From positions 62,001 through 126,000 of the forward strand of contig CAWFXV010000031.1 of the NCBI GenBank assembly GCA_963819885.1: 64,000 nt of DNA, written 5' to 3'. Numbering within the stretch: position 1 is the stretch's first letter; every line of letters starts with the position of its first letter. The notes under the pieces are model-generated. The model had not been told where the DNA came from and did no database searches. It saw nothing but the letters and a program-made list of their open reading frames with translations. Shown here piece by piece: positions 25,003 through 33,659 of the stretch. The DNA is from JACVRX01 sp963819885. GTDB lineage: Bacteria; Actinomycetota; Actinomycetes; Jiangellales; Jiangellaceae. Made by a program: the position numbers and the translations under genes.

Positions 25003-25103
25003 CATGTGGAGATCAGCCCTGGCCGGATTGGTTGAGCTCGACACCAGCCTGTCGATGAACAGCATCTCTGGCAGGTAAGAGAACGTTCGATTACTATCGT
25101 GCC

Positions 25104-25769
25104 ATGAACGATCCGGTCGTCAAGCAGGCCCCGCGGCGGCCGGGCCGACCTCCCAAGGCCGAAGCTCGCGACACCAGGACGGCGCTGCTAGAGGCAGCGC
25201 TGGATCTGTTCGCCCGTCACGGCTATGCCGGCACCTCCATCCGTGCGATCTCCACGGCGGTCGGGTTGAGCGAAAGCGTGCTCTACAAGCACTTCGTCAA
25301 CAAGCAAGCGCTCTTCGACGAAGTGCTCTACCAGGCTGGCGCCGGACTGTTGGTCGACCAGCTGGCCGTGGTCGACCCTCGACTGGCCACCACCGACCCT
25401 TCGGCGTTCCTGCGGGCGGTAACCGACCAGCTGCTGCGCGCCTGGGATCAACCCAGAGCACGCCGCCTGACCAGCGTGCTGGCTAGATCCATCGGCGACA
25501 CTCACACCCAGGTGATCGCCGCCACCGAGCAGGTGCAGCGGCAGATGGCCCGCCTGTTCGCCCAGTGGGTACAGGCAGGCAACATTCCCGGCAACCGCTG
25601 GACCCCCGAGCAGCTGGCGTGGGAGCTGTTCGCGCCAAGCGCCTTCGTGCGGCTGCTATATCTGCACACCGAGGCGACGCCAGCCACCCGACGCGCCGGA
25701 CACGAGCTGCTGCGACGCCACCTCGAGTTCTTCATTGCGACCGTGTTCGCCACGCCGAGGAGATCATGA
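25104..25769 (+). CDS. TetR-family repressor
   Basis: 221 residues. N-terminal helix-turn-helix: RTALLEAALDLFARHGYAGTSIRAISTAVGLSESVLYKHFVNKQALFDEVL, the canonical TetR motif. The basic N-terminus RRPGRPPKAEARD is also common. The C-terminal ligand domain is helical and specific. It overlaps the downstream FAD monooxygenase by four bases, so it probably controls that enzyme and senses its substrate. Confidence 0.9.
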   Translation: MNDPVVKQAPRRPGRPPKAEARDTRTALLEAALDLFARHGYAGTSIRAISTAVGLSESVLYKHFVNKQALFDEVLYQAGAGLLVDQLAVVDPRLATTDPSAFLRAVTDQLLRAWDQPRARRLTSVLARSIGDTHTQVIAATEQVQRQMARLFAQWVQAGNIPGNRWTPEQLAWELFAPSAFVRLLYLHTEATPATRRAGHELLRRHLEFFIATVFATPRRS

Positions 25770-27298
25770 TGAGTGAGCAGTCCGTGCTGGTGGTCGGGGC
25801 GGGACCGACCGGGCTGATGCTGGCAGCCGAGCTTGCGCTAGCCGGAGTGTCGGTCCGGGTCCTCGAGCAACGCAGCCAGGAGTCCAACCTCACCCGGGCG
25901 TTCGGCGTGCATGCCCGCACCTTGGAAATGCTCGACCTGCGCGGCGAGGCCGATGAGCTGGTGGCTCAGGGGCTGCAGGTACCGGAGGTAAGACCACAGC
26001 TCGGTTGGACACGTCTGCGGCTCGACCTGCGCCATCCCGAGAGCCGCTTCCCGTACGTGCTAATCGTCGCCCAGGCACGCACCGAGGCGCTGCTGGAGCG
26101 TCGCGCCCACAGGTTAGGAGTGGAGATCGTCCGCGGCGCGGAAGTCGTCGGGCTGCACCAGGACGGTGACGGGGTCCAGGTGGTCACCAAGGGTCCGAAC
26201 GTTCGTCCAGCGGAGCGCGCCGACTACCTAGTCGGCTGCGACGGTGCCCACAGCGCGGTGCGACGGCTGCTCGGTGTCGGGTTCGTGGGCTCGGCCTACG
26301 ACACCCACATCCTGCTGGCCGACATCCGCTGCGCGGAGGCACTTCCGGTCGCCGTCGGTGCCTGGGTGGGCCGCGATGGCGTCGTGCTGTTGCCTCCGTT
26401 TGGCGACGGCTGGTATCGGGCAGTCGTCTGGGACCGCCGAAGCCAGCACCTCCCGCTCCAGGAGCCGCTCGGCATCGACGAGCTGCGGGCGTCGCTGCAG
26501 CGCGTCGCCGGCAGCGACTTCGGACTCCAGGAGGTGCGCTGGTCGACCCGGTTCCTCAGCGAGCGCCGCCAGGCCGACCGCTACCGGGTAGGTCGGGTGT
26601 TCCTGGCCGGCGACGCCGCCCACGTGCATTCCCCGCTGGGCGCACTGGGCATGAACACCGGCATCCAGGACGCCATGAACCTGGGCTGGAAGCTCTCCGC
26701 CGCAGTGCACGGCTGGGCGCCGCCATGGATGTTGGACTCCTATCAGGCCGAGCGGCACCCTGTTGGCCGCCAGGCCCTGCAAGTGACCGACCTGCTCCAA
26801 CGCGCCGCGGTGGCACCGGCACCGGTCCGTGCCGTGCGTCCCGTGCTGGCACGGCTGCTATTGGCAATCCCGTCGGTCCACCGTTCTCTGCGCCGTCGGG
26901 TCTCCAGCCTGGCGGTCGCCTACCCTCCGCCGCGCGGCTCCGGTTCGCACCAGTGGACCGGCAGACGCGCACCCGACCTCGACCTAGGTGGATCCCGCCT
27001 GTACGAGCGGCTGCGCCATGGCCGATTCACTTTGCTGGACCGTGGCGAAAACAGCCATGGCGAGAGCCTCGCGGCCGATGACTGGGCAGATCGAGTGGTG
27101 ACCGTGCCGGTGCCGCCCTCACGCGCACCCGGCTGGCCAGCCCTCACGCTGATCCGGCCGGACGGGTACGTCGCCTGGGCCGACGACGACGCCAGCGACG
27201 GCCGGCTCGCCACCGCCCGGGCCGCCCTGGCCCGCTGGTGCGGCCCAGCGTCATCGGTCAGTAGCCGATCTCTAGAGAGCCCGTTGGCGCCGCCCTGA
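25769..27298 (+). CDS. FAD-dependent aromatic monooxygenase (PheA/TfdB type)
   Basis: 509 residues; ATG at 25769 preferred over 25766 because GAGGAG lies six bases upstream. FAD-binding landmarks are complete: GxGxxG in VLVVGAGPTGLMLAAELALAG, the DG motif in DYLVGCDGAHSAVRRLLG, and the GD motif in VGRVFLAGDAAHVHSPLGALGMNTGIQDAMNLGWKL. The C-terminal domain resembles the thioredoxin-like tail of phenol hydroxylases. These enzymes hydroxylate aromatic rings with NAD(P)H and O2. Translationally coupled to a TetR repressor; a broken SDR/epimerase follows. Confidence 0.9.
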   Translation: MSEQSVLVVGAGPTGLMLAAELALAGVSVRVLEQRSQESNLTRAFGVHARTLEMLDLRGEADELVAQGLQVPEVRPQLGWTRLRLDLRHPESRFPYVLIVAQARTEALLERRAHRLGVEIVRGAEVVGLHQDGDGVQVVTKGPNVRPAERADYLVGCDGAHSAVRRLLGVGFVGSAYDTHILLADIRCAEALPVAVGAWVGRDGVVLLPPFGDGWYRAVVWDRRSQHLPLQEPLGIDELRASLQRVAGSDFGLQEVRWSTRFLSERRQADRYRVGRVFLAGDAAHVHSPLGALGMNTGIQDAMNLGWKLSAAVHGWAPPWMLDSYQAERHPVGRQALQVTDLLQRAAVAPAPVRAVRPVLARLLLAIPSVHRSLRRRVSSLAVAYPPPRGSGSHQWTGRRAPDLDLGGSRLYERLRHGRFTLLDRGENSHGESLAADDWADRVVTVPVPPSRAPGWPALTLIRPDGYVAWADDDASDGRLATARAALARWCGPASSVSSRSLESPLAPP

Positions 27299-27317
27299 AG
27301 AAGCAAAGGAGAACACG

Positions 27318-27400
27318 ACGCGGGTCTTCGTCGTAGGAGCCAGCGGTGCGATCGGCACCCGGCTGGTCGCGCAGCTCAGTGTTATCGCCAGGGGATCTGC
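27318..27400 (+). pseudogene. Remnant of an NAD-dependent epimerase
   Basis: After AAAGGAGA the sequence reads ACG (where ATG is expected) then RVFVVGASGAIGTRLVAQLSVIARG, a clear NAD(P)-binding GxxGxxG start of an extended SDR. The match is lost within ~27 codons. Both start codon and body are damaged. It sits directly behind the monooxygenase, where an intact co-operonic epimerase is plausible in relatives. Confidence 0.6.
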
Positions 27401-27460
27401 TCGCTCCGCACGGACGACGTCCGTACGGGCTGTTGTGGTCTCGACGTGTAGAACAGAACG

Positions 27461-28093
27461 GTGGTCGCGGGCGAGGTTTCTCTTGGTGGGATCGAGGTGG
27501 GAGAGAATCCGCCGTGGGATCCGTGGCTGCCGCTGGAGCTCGCCGTCCGGCTGGGTGGGGTGGATGTGCCGTGGTGCGTGGTTGCCGGCTGGGCATTGGA
27601 CCTGTTCCGCGGTCAGGCGAGTCGCGAACACGAAGACCTCGAGATCGCCGTGCCGGCTGGCGGGTTCGATCTCATTCGAGCGGCGCTGGCGGATTACGAG
27701 TTCGACGTGGTCGGCGCGGGCAAGCGGTGGCCGCTGGACAGCCCAGCGTTCGACGTCATGCACCAAACGTGGGTTCGCGAGCCGGCCACCGGGGTCTACC
27801 GGCTGGACATCTTCCGCGAACCACACGACGGCGACATCTGGATCTGCCGCCGCGAGCAGAGCATCCGACTGCCCTACGACCAGATCATCCTGACATCGAC
27901 CGAGGGCGTGCCCTATCTGGTGCCGGAGGTCGTGCTGCTGTTCAAGGCCAAGCACGACCGACCAAAGGACCATGCCGACTTCGCCGGCGTGTTACCCCTG
28001 CTGGATCCAGCACGACAAGCCTGGCTAGCCAGCGCCCTGGCTCGCGTCCATCCCGGCCATCGCTGGATCAATCAATTGCGAGCAAAGGCATGA
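27461..28093 (+). CDS. Nucleotidyltransferase-like protein (aminoglycoside adenylyltransferase fold)
   Basis: 210 residues. The minimal nucleotidyltransferase core is visible: CVVAGWALDLFRG followed by HEDLEIAVP (the catalytic acidic pair), and LDIFREPHDGDIWICR as the third acidic strand. LPYDQIILTSTEGVPYLVPEVVLLFKAKHDRPKDHADF resembles the C-terminus of ANT/LinA-type proteins. Substrate unknown; resistance is possible but not shown. Start codon uncertain; the conserved part begins near PPWDPWLPLELAVRLGG. Stands alone after the damaged epimerase. Confidence 0.7.
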   Translation: MVAGEVSLGGIEVGENPPWDPWLPLELAVRLGGVDVPWCVVAGWALDLFRGQASREHEDLEIAVPAGGFDLIRAALADYEFDVVGAGKRWPLDSPAFDVMHQTWVREPATGVYRLDIFREPHDGDIWICRREQSIRLPYDQIILTSTEGVPYLVPEVVLLFKAKHDRPKDHADFAGVLPLLDPARQAWLASALARVHPGHRWINQLRAKA

Positions 28094-28591
28094 GTTTCTC
28101 TACCGCGAGACACCACGAGCGTTTGGACCCATCGAAAAGCGCGCTCAGCCGCGGACAGGCATCGTGCCGGACAAGGTGAGCCACTCCGGGAGCGGATACT
28201 CGAGGACGGTTCCGGGCGCCCGACAGGGCCGCCGCCAGGCAGGTGGACACCGGACCACCAGCTGGCGTCGTCCCACTCGCCGACCTCAATGCCCCACTCG
28301 AGGTCTATGACACCGCTGAGTTCATCGTGAACGGCGGCGACGCTCGGTAAGTAGACATAGAGACAGCCGGTCATCGTCGGCGTGCCCAGCCAGGGCGTCT
28401 CGCCCGCGATGTTCGCGGCGGTCCGCGCGCTGGTGGATCCGACCGATCCCGACGACGGTGAAGCGGGTGCACGCCCTGCAGGACTCGACAACAGTCGAGC
28501 AGACAGACTCAGGCCGTCAGCGTAGGCTCCGACCCTCGCAACGAGATGGCAACGGTCGGATCGTTGCCCCGGTCAGGTCAGGTGATCCCGG
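28094..28591. other. Stretch with a decayed minus-strand frame only
   Basis: The minus strand between ~28170 and ~28430 reads plausible protein in two frames (MTGCLYVYLPSVAAVHDEL...EWGIEVGEWDD, then in another frame LEYPLPEWLTLSGTM to a stop), suggesting a broken gene of unrecognised family. No intact gene. Confidence 0.35.
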
Positions 28592-28966
28592 GTGAGCTTT
28601 AGCGACACCATGGAACGGGCAGTCAACGGCTTCGAGATCGCCGGCGTTGCGATCCTGGTCGTCGGTTCGCTCCTGGCCTTGGTGCGGGCCGCGGTCAACC
28701 TTCGCCAGGGCGCCCGGGCCGCCTACCAGCGCGCCCGAGATGATGTCGGCCGGGCGATCCTCCTAGGCCTGGAGGTTTTGATCATCGCGGACATCGTGCT
28801 GACGATCACGGTCGAGCAAACGGTTGAGAGCGCCCTCACGCTCGGGCTGATCGTCCTCGTCCGTACATTCCTCAGCTTCTCACTGGAGATCGAACTGGAG
28901 GGAACCCTGCCCTGGCGTCGCGGCCCGGCTGCAGCGACAGAAGCCGACGGCGACGGACGGGGATGA
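28592..28966 (+). CDS. DUF1622 membrane protein
   Basis: 124 residues, three transmembrane segments: GVAILVVGSLLALVRAAVNL, GRAILLGLEVLIIADIVLTI, and LTLGLIVLVRTFLSFSLEIELEG. The DVGRAILLGLEVLIIADI and RTFLSFSLEIE motifs match the DUF1622 family, single small membrane proteins of unknown function. It begins with GTG preceded by GG-rich sequence. No evident partners. Confidence 0.8.
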   Translation: MSFSDTMERAVNGFEIAGVAILVVGSLLALVRAAVNLRQGARAAYQRARDDVGRAILLGLEVLIIADIVLTITVEQTVESALTLGLIVLVRTFLSFSLEIELEGTLPWRRGPAAATEADGDGRG

Positions 28967-29380
28967 GCGCGGCGACCGCCAAGGTTGAGTGCACAGCGAC
29001 CACAAGGAAGACGCCGCCCGCGGCTGCACTCACACCCTCGGCAACACTCCACCACTCGCAGCGTTCTCGCCATGGCCACTGGATCGAGCCCACCAACGCC
29101 AGGCCGCCGAGGACCTCGTTATATGAATGACGCGCTGTCGACGGCAATAGAACGCAGACGACGCTTGGCCCAGCCACCGTGGGGGCCGACTGAGGCCCAG
29201 TCACCGCCCGGCACTCGCTGAGCTCGACAGCACGAGCAGGCGCTGCAGGTTGAGCTGTTCGGGTCCGTTAGCGGGGCGCGAAGCAAACATCGCGGCCGGC
29301 TCGGGGAAATCCTCCGACCCGCCGGGAATCCGGAGTGATCGGTTTACCTAGCACGAACAGGAAGGCTCTATCCTGGCGAG
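28967..29380. other. Non-coding stretch
   Basis: No frame on either strand looks coding by composition or family. A promoter for the small membrane protein at 29381 should lie near its end. Confidence 0.4.
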
Positions 29381-29737
29381 GTGCCCGAGGAAACTGGGCC
29401 CACGCGCGACGATCTGACCGCGGCCGTCGGCGCGCGCCGGGAGCTCGGCCCGGAATACGAGGACGCGGTGCTCGACGGCTTCCTTGCCCGGCTCGACCGG
29501 CAGATGCAGGAGCGGGTCGATGCGACGGTGGCCGAACGGTCCCGCAGCACGACGCTCGCCCGAGGAGAACGTGATCCGGGACTGACCCTCGGCATCGTTT
29601 CGGTGATCGCCGGCATTCCGGTCACGGCGATCACGACGGGCACAGAAGAGCTCGCGGCCCTGATCGTTGCGTGGGGCGGTATCGCCGCGGTGAATGTGGC
29701 TCACGCATGGGGTCGCCGGCGTCGTCACGCCGGTTGA
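29381..29737 (+). CDS. Small actinobacterial membrane protein
   Basis: 118 residues. The N-terminal cytoplasmic half, with RRELGPEYEDAVLDGFLARLDRQMQERVDA, is a frequent pattern in actinomycete integral membrane proteins. Two hydrophobic segments follow (GLTLGIVSVIAGIPVTAI and LAALIVAWGGIAAVNVAHAWG). Function unknown. Start is GTG with GAGG nearby. Confidence 0.7.
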   Translation: MPEETGPTRDDLTAAVGARRELGPEYEDAVLDGFLARLDRQMQERVDATVAERSRSTTLARGERDPGLTLGIVSVIAGIPVTAITTGTEELAALIVAWGGIAAVNVAHAWGRRRRHAG

Positions 29738-29784
29738 GAAACCGCGGGCCTCTGCTCAGGGACCTGGCCCCGCCGCAAGGCGCG

Positions 29785-29999
29785 TCAATGCCGGCAGAAC
29801 TCGTTGCCCTCAGGGTCTTGCAGCACCACCGCGAAGGTGATCGAGCCCTTCCTACTCGAGCACACGAAGGCGGTGGCACCAGCCTGCACTGGGCGCCCAG
29901 CCAGGTGATGACCTTGCGTTCCTGGCCGGTCTTCGGGTCGGCGAGTTTCTCGTCCGACTCGGCGAGGTCATCGCCGGCAAGCGTTGAGTCCGGCCGCGC
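29785..29999 (-). pseudogene. VOC-family C-terminal remnant
   Basis: The minus strand ends in AVVLQDPEGNEFCRH-stop, the diagnostic C-terminus of many actinobacterial VOC proteins. Upstream sequence (KLADPKTGQERKVITWLGAQ) is in another frame, so the gene is both frameshifted and truncated. It slightly overlaps the end of the serine hydrolase. Confidence 0.55.
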
Positions 30000-31497
30000 C
30001 TTCCGGCCCGGTACGCACGAAACGAGTCGCGCTCTCGCCGTCGGCGAAACTGACAGCTTCGACCGTTCCGTCGGAGGAGACCTCGAACCGGCCGCGCTCG
30101 GCCATTCCCGGGACGACGATAGCCGTGAACTCGTCGGTTCCTTCTGAGAGGAGAACGTAGGAAAGGTCGCCCGCACGGGCTGCGAGATCGCCTCGCGCGT
30201 CAAGGTAGATCTTCAGCTCTCCCAGGAGCGGATCGGAATAGGTTCCCGCGTACGTCTCGGGGTGTCGGGAGAGGCCGTCGGGCGCGTGCGCGGGATTCAC
30301 GCCCCCCGCGGGAACGGACGGCGCCTGCGCGAGCCGCTGCCTCGTCGATTCCTCGTAGTCCGGCAACAGGTCGGGCTGGCCCGTCACGCCCAAGAGCCGG
30401 TCGAGGACGTCGATGGTGACGATGGTCGCCATCGCGGCCCCACCGTCGCTGTTCGCCATCGCGGCGACGCCGATGCCGTGCTCGGGCAGGAAGCAGATGT
30501 ACGAGGCGGCGCCGACGTAGCCGCCGCCATGGAAGAAGTAGGGCCGGGTCGGGTCGCGGTACTTCCCCACGCACCAGCCGAGCCCGAAGCCTTCCTCGAT
30601 CCGGATGCTGCCCTGTGGGACGGGCAGATCGGAGTTCTTGGAGTAGTACTCCTCCTCCATCGTCTCCGGCAGGATGCGTCGGCCGTCGATCTCGCCGCCG
30701 TTCACGTTGAGGATCAACCAGCGCGCCGCGTCGCGCGCCGTCGTGCCCATCCCTCCGGCGGCGTGCATCGTACGGTCGGTCTTCACGAGCGGAGAACGGC
30801 GCCACTTCCCTTGGATGCGCAGCATGGGCTCGGCGTGCTCGAACTTTCCGTACATCTCGCTTGCATAGGCCGTGGTGCGCATCATGCCCGCGGGCTTGAA
30901 CAGCCGCTGGTCGAGGAAGTCCTGCCACTTCAACCCGCTCGCCGCCTCGATCGCGCGGCCGGCGAGCGTGAAGTGGATGTTGGAATAGCGGACGTGGTTC
31001 GCGATCTCAGCGTCCTGCAACAATCGGAAGTAGATCTCGTCGGTGATCTGACCGGTGTACGCGTCACGGTGGACGATCGGCCCGCACTCGAGGCCGTGGC
31101 GGTGGCACAGCAGGTCGCGCAGGGTGAGGGATTCGGTCAGGTCGTCCGAGGGCAGCACGAACTCCGGAAGCACGTCCTTCAGCGAGGCGTCGAGCTCGAG
31201 CTTCCCTTCGCCCGCCAGCATGCAGACCGCCATCGCCGTGAACGGCTTGGTAGCCGAGGCGATGTAGTAGCAGGTGTCGGGAGTGGCGGGCTCGCCGGCA
31301 ACGTTGCGCACGCCGAACGCATCCAGCGCGAGCACCGCGCCGTCCTTCACGACGGCGACTGCGAAGCCGGGCACTTCGAGCGTCTCGAGCGCCGCAGTCC
31401 ATCGCGCGCTCAGGTCTTGCAGCTCGGTCACGTCCTCAACTCTCGGAGCGGGATCCTGCGCTGCGGCGGGCATCGCCTGGCCGAGCGGGAACTGCAT
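29968..31497 (-). CDS. Serine hydrolase (class C beta-lactamase/PBP fold)
   Basis: 509 residues. The catalytic set is complete: SxxK in IASATKPFTAMAV, YxN in VRYSNIHFTL, and HGGG in PYFFHGGGYVGAASY. The region after ~400 is an all-beta C-terminal domain, as in many esterase/peptidase members of the AmpC-like family. No convincing signal peptide is visible. Such proteins act as esterases or D-aminopeptidases, seldom as true beta-lactamases. It stands alone with decayed DNA on both sides. Confidence 0.85.
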   Translation of the reverse strand: MQFPLGQAMPAAAQDPAPRVEDVTELQDLSARWTAALETLEVPGFAVAVVKDGAVLALDAFGVRNVAGEPATPDTCYYIASATKPFTAMAVCMLAGEGKLELDASLKDVLPEFVLPSDDLTESLTLRDLLCHRHGLECGPIVHRDAYTGQITDEIYFRLLQDAEIANHVRYSNIHFTLAGRAIEAASGLKWQDFLDQRLFKPAGMMRTTAYASEMYGKFEHAEPMLRIQGKWRRSPLVKTDRTMHAAGGMGTTARDAARWLILNVNGGEIDGRRILPETMEEEYYSKNSDLPVPQGSIRIEEGFGLGWCVGKYRDPTRPYFFHGGGYVGAASYICFLPEHGIGVAAMANSDGGAAMATIVTIDVLDRLLGVTGQPDLLPDYEESTRQRLAQAPSVPAGGVNPAHAPDGLSRHPETYAGTYSDPLLGELKIYLDARGDLAARAGDLSYVLLSEGTDEFTAIVVPGMAERGRFEVSSDGTVEAVSFADGESATRFVRTGPEGAAGLNACRR

Positions 31498-31618
31498 CCG
31501 TCGCGAGAGCCCCGCGGGAGGCGTGCAAGGGGTCGTGGACGTACGCAGGAACCTTGGTCATTGCTCGATTCCTCGGTTGCCGGGATCGACCCATCCTAGG
31601 AGCGAGCCGCCGCGAGTC

Positions 31619-31708
31619 CTGGACGAACGAAACACGCTGCACATCTCCGAACGGCCACCCGAAGCCGAGGACCGTGCGGTGCCCGGACACTGGGAGGGTG
31701 ACCTGAGG
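31619..31708 (+). mobile_element. IS30-family transposase fragment
   Basis: DERNTLHISERPPEAEDRAVPGHWEGDL is the IS30 signature segment containing the first part of the catalytic domain. It is about 30 residues long, with no transposase sequence on either side, so it is a residual scrap. Confidence 0.65.
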
Positions 31709-31726
31709 TTCGGCAGGGGTATGAGC

Positions 31727-31937
31727 CCGGGATCGGGCCGACCGAATACCACGTCCCCAACGGCCTCACCCTCGAAGCGCTCCACGAAGCAGCCAAAGGG
31801 GCTCGCCGAGAGCGAGGTCGTGGGGATCGAGATCGGGGAGTTCGAGGCGACCAGCGGCGCGGAGGCGTCGGCTGAGAATGCGCGGCCTCTGTTGGCAGCT
31901 CTCGAGCCCCGCGTGCTGTCAAGTGCGCGTCCGCGAA
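31727..31937 (+). pseudogene. Arginase/ureohydrolase-family C-terminal remnant
   Basis: GIGPTEYHVPNGLTLEALHEAAKGAR continues, after a frameshift near 31800, into VVGIEIGEFEATSG and ENARPLLAALEP. The GLT-LEAL and VGIEIGEFE pattern is the last strand-helix region of arginase-fold enzymes. Only ~65 residues remain. Confidence 0.5.
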
Positions 31938-32117
31938 CGCTCGGATGGTGCGCCGGCGCTTGTCGGTGTCAACCTCGTTCGTCCGGTGGCGCTCCGGGGG
32001 TAGGTCGGCGCTCCGCGATGTCCGCATACCGATGATCTCGAGGTGGACGTGCTATCAGACATGCCCAAATCGCGGACTGGACGCCATATTGATGAGCCGC
32101 CAGGGCCGTTGGCACGC

Positions 32118-32642
32118 TCACGTCATTTCGGTGGAACGGTCGGAGCTTTCAAGCTCTGCCAGCAGCTGGCGGAGAAGGCTGTCGAGGGTGCGCCGCTCGG
32201 TGTGGGTCAGGGGGCGTAGAAGACGGTCCTCGTTCGCGATGTGGGCTTCGACTGCCTCGTCGATGACTGCCTTGCCTCGCTCGGTCAACGCGGCGAGGGT
32301 GCCCCTGCGATCCGCGGGGTCGGGTAGACGCTCGACCAGGCCCGCGTCACTGAGGCGGTCCAGGCGCTTGGTAATGCCACCCGAGGACAGCATGGTTGCT
32401 CGCATCAGCTGGGTCGGGGTGAGCCGGTATGGCATACCGGCGCGGCGTAGCGCCGCGAGGAGATCGAACCAGCCCGGCTGCAGGTCGTGGCGGGCGAGTT
32501 CCCTGGCCAGGACCGCGTCCGCCAGCTGGACCGTCCGGAACAGGCGGCCGAGGATCCCCAACGACGCCACATTCAGGTCAGGCCGCTCTCGCCGCCACTG
32601 GGCGAGGATCTGGTCGACGTGGTCAGTTGCCCTCTTTGCCAT
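32118..32642 (-). CDS. MarR-family regulator
   Basis: 174 residues. Winged helix: RLTPTQLMRATMLSSGGITKRLDRLSDAGLVERLPDPADRRGTLAALTERGKAVIDEAVEAH, the standard MarR recognition helix and wing. Divergent from the MDR oxidoreductase at 32718 with ~75 nt between starts containing repeated elements, so it most likely represses that operon and itself. Confidence 0.9.
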   Translation of the reverse strand: MAKRATDHVDQILAQWRRERPDLNVASLGILGRLFRTVQLADAVLARELARHDLQPGWFDLLAALRRAGMPYRLTPTQLMRATMLSSGGITKRLDRLSDAGLVERLPDPADRRGTLAALTERGKAVIDEAVEAHIANEDRLLRPLTHTERRTLDSLLRQLLAELESSDRSTEMT

Positions 32643-32648
32643 GCGGCC

Positions 32649-32704
32649 AAGGATACTTCCCTGCTACAATCTTTCTAGAAGGATACTTGCTGGGAAGATA
32701 CTTT
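32649..32704. promoter_or_regulatory. Repeated AAGGATACTT elements and promoter between MarR and MDR genes
   Basis: AAGGATACTT occurs at 32649-32658 and 32679-32688, and AAGATACTT at ~32695-32703. TTCTAGAA (32673-32680) is palindromic, and TACAAT (32665-32670) is a good -10 for the plus-strand operon. Repeats flanking a -10 in a divergent MarR/target region are the expected layout of a repressor site. Confidence 0.55.
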
Positions 32705-32717
32705 GAGGAGGGCCGCA

Positions 32718-33659
32718 GTGGCCGAGCCGATCAATGCCACGATTCCCGTGACCATGCGCGCGATCCGCCTGCACTCGCCCAATCTCGACGGCTTGCTGTT
32801 CGAGGAGATCGCGACACCGCGGCTGCGACGGGGCGAGGCCCTTGTCCGAGTTCACGCAGCCGCGATCACGCGGGACGAGCTCGAGTGGCCAACAGATCGC
32901 CTCCCCGCGATCCCGTCTTACGAGCTCTCGGGGATCGTTGCGTCAACCGCCCCTGACGTCGACGCCATAGCGGTCGGCGAGGAGGTCTATGCGCTCACCG
33001 GGTTCGACCGCGACGGCGTTGCCGCCGACTACGCAGCGGTGCCGGCGCACGTGCTCGCGCCGCGGCCGCTGGAACTCGACCATGTCGAGAGCGCAGCGAT
33101 CCCACTGCCTGCTCTCAGCGCGTGGCAGGGGCTGTTCGAGCACGGAGGGCTCAAACCAGGCGAGCGAGTGCTGATTCATGGCGCGGCGGGTGGCGTCGGC
33201 CACTTCGCGACGCAGCTCGCCCGCTGGCGCGGCGCCTATGTGATCGGCACAACGTCACCTGCGAGCACCGAGAGCGCGTTGAACTTTGGAGCCCACGACG
33301 TCGTCGATCCGACAAGCGGCCCATTGGAGGAAGCCCTCGACCCCGTCGATCTCGTCTTCGACACCGTCGGCGGCGAGCTGCTCCAGCGCTCGCCGGCGGT
33401 TGTGCGCAAGGGCGGGCGGCTGATCTCAGTGGCCGCAGAGCCTCCGCCGATACCGGCCGAGGCGAGGATCGAGACCCGCTACTTTGTCGTGGAGCCCAAC
33501 CGCATGCAGCTCGGCGAACTCACTCGCCTCGCCGGCACTGGCGAGGTGCGCCCTGCGATCGATTCCGTGTTCCCCCTTGAAGAAGCACGCATGGCTTTCG
33601 AGCGCAGCCTGGCGGCCGGGAAGCGGGGCAAGGTCGTCCTGCGCATCGTCGATGAGTAG
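32718..33659 (+). CDS. NADP-dependent MDR oxidoreductase
   Basis: 313 residues from GTG at 32718 after GAGGAGGG. GroES-like half with VRVHAAAITRDELEWPTDRLPAIPSYELSGIV; Rossmann half with VLIHGAAGGVGHFATQLARWRGAYVIGTTS. It lacks zinc ligands and so belongs to the quinone oxidoreductase-like branch. Its stop overlaps the next gene by 8 nt. Divergent MarR suggests induction by a toxic electrophile or phenolic compound. Confidence 0.88.
   Translation: MAEPINATIPVTMRAIRLHSPNLDGLLFEEIATPRLRRGEALVRVHAAAITRDELEWPTDRLPAIPSYELSGIVASTAPDVDAIAVGEEVYALTGFDRDGVAADYAAVPAHVLAPRPLELDHVESAAIPLPALSAWQGLFEHGGLKPGERVLIHGAAGGVGHFATQLARWRGAYVIGTTSPASTESALNFGAHDVVDPTSGPLEEALDPVDLVFDTVGGELLQRSPAVVRKGGRLISVAAEPPPIPAEARIETRYFVVEPNRMQLGELTRLAGTGEVRPAIDSVFPLEEARMAFERSLAAGKRGKVVLRIVDE

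Noticed and set aside
28872..29204. Minus-strand membrane-like frame opposite DUF1622 gene end
   Set aside because: Weak hydrophobic pattern, no family match and no ribosome-binding site.
30262..31599. A 445-residue plus-strand frame opposite the serine hydrolase
   Set aside because: Antisense shadow; the minus strand has all three catalytic motifs of the hydrolase.
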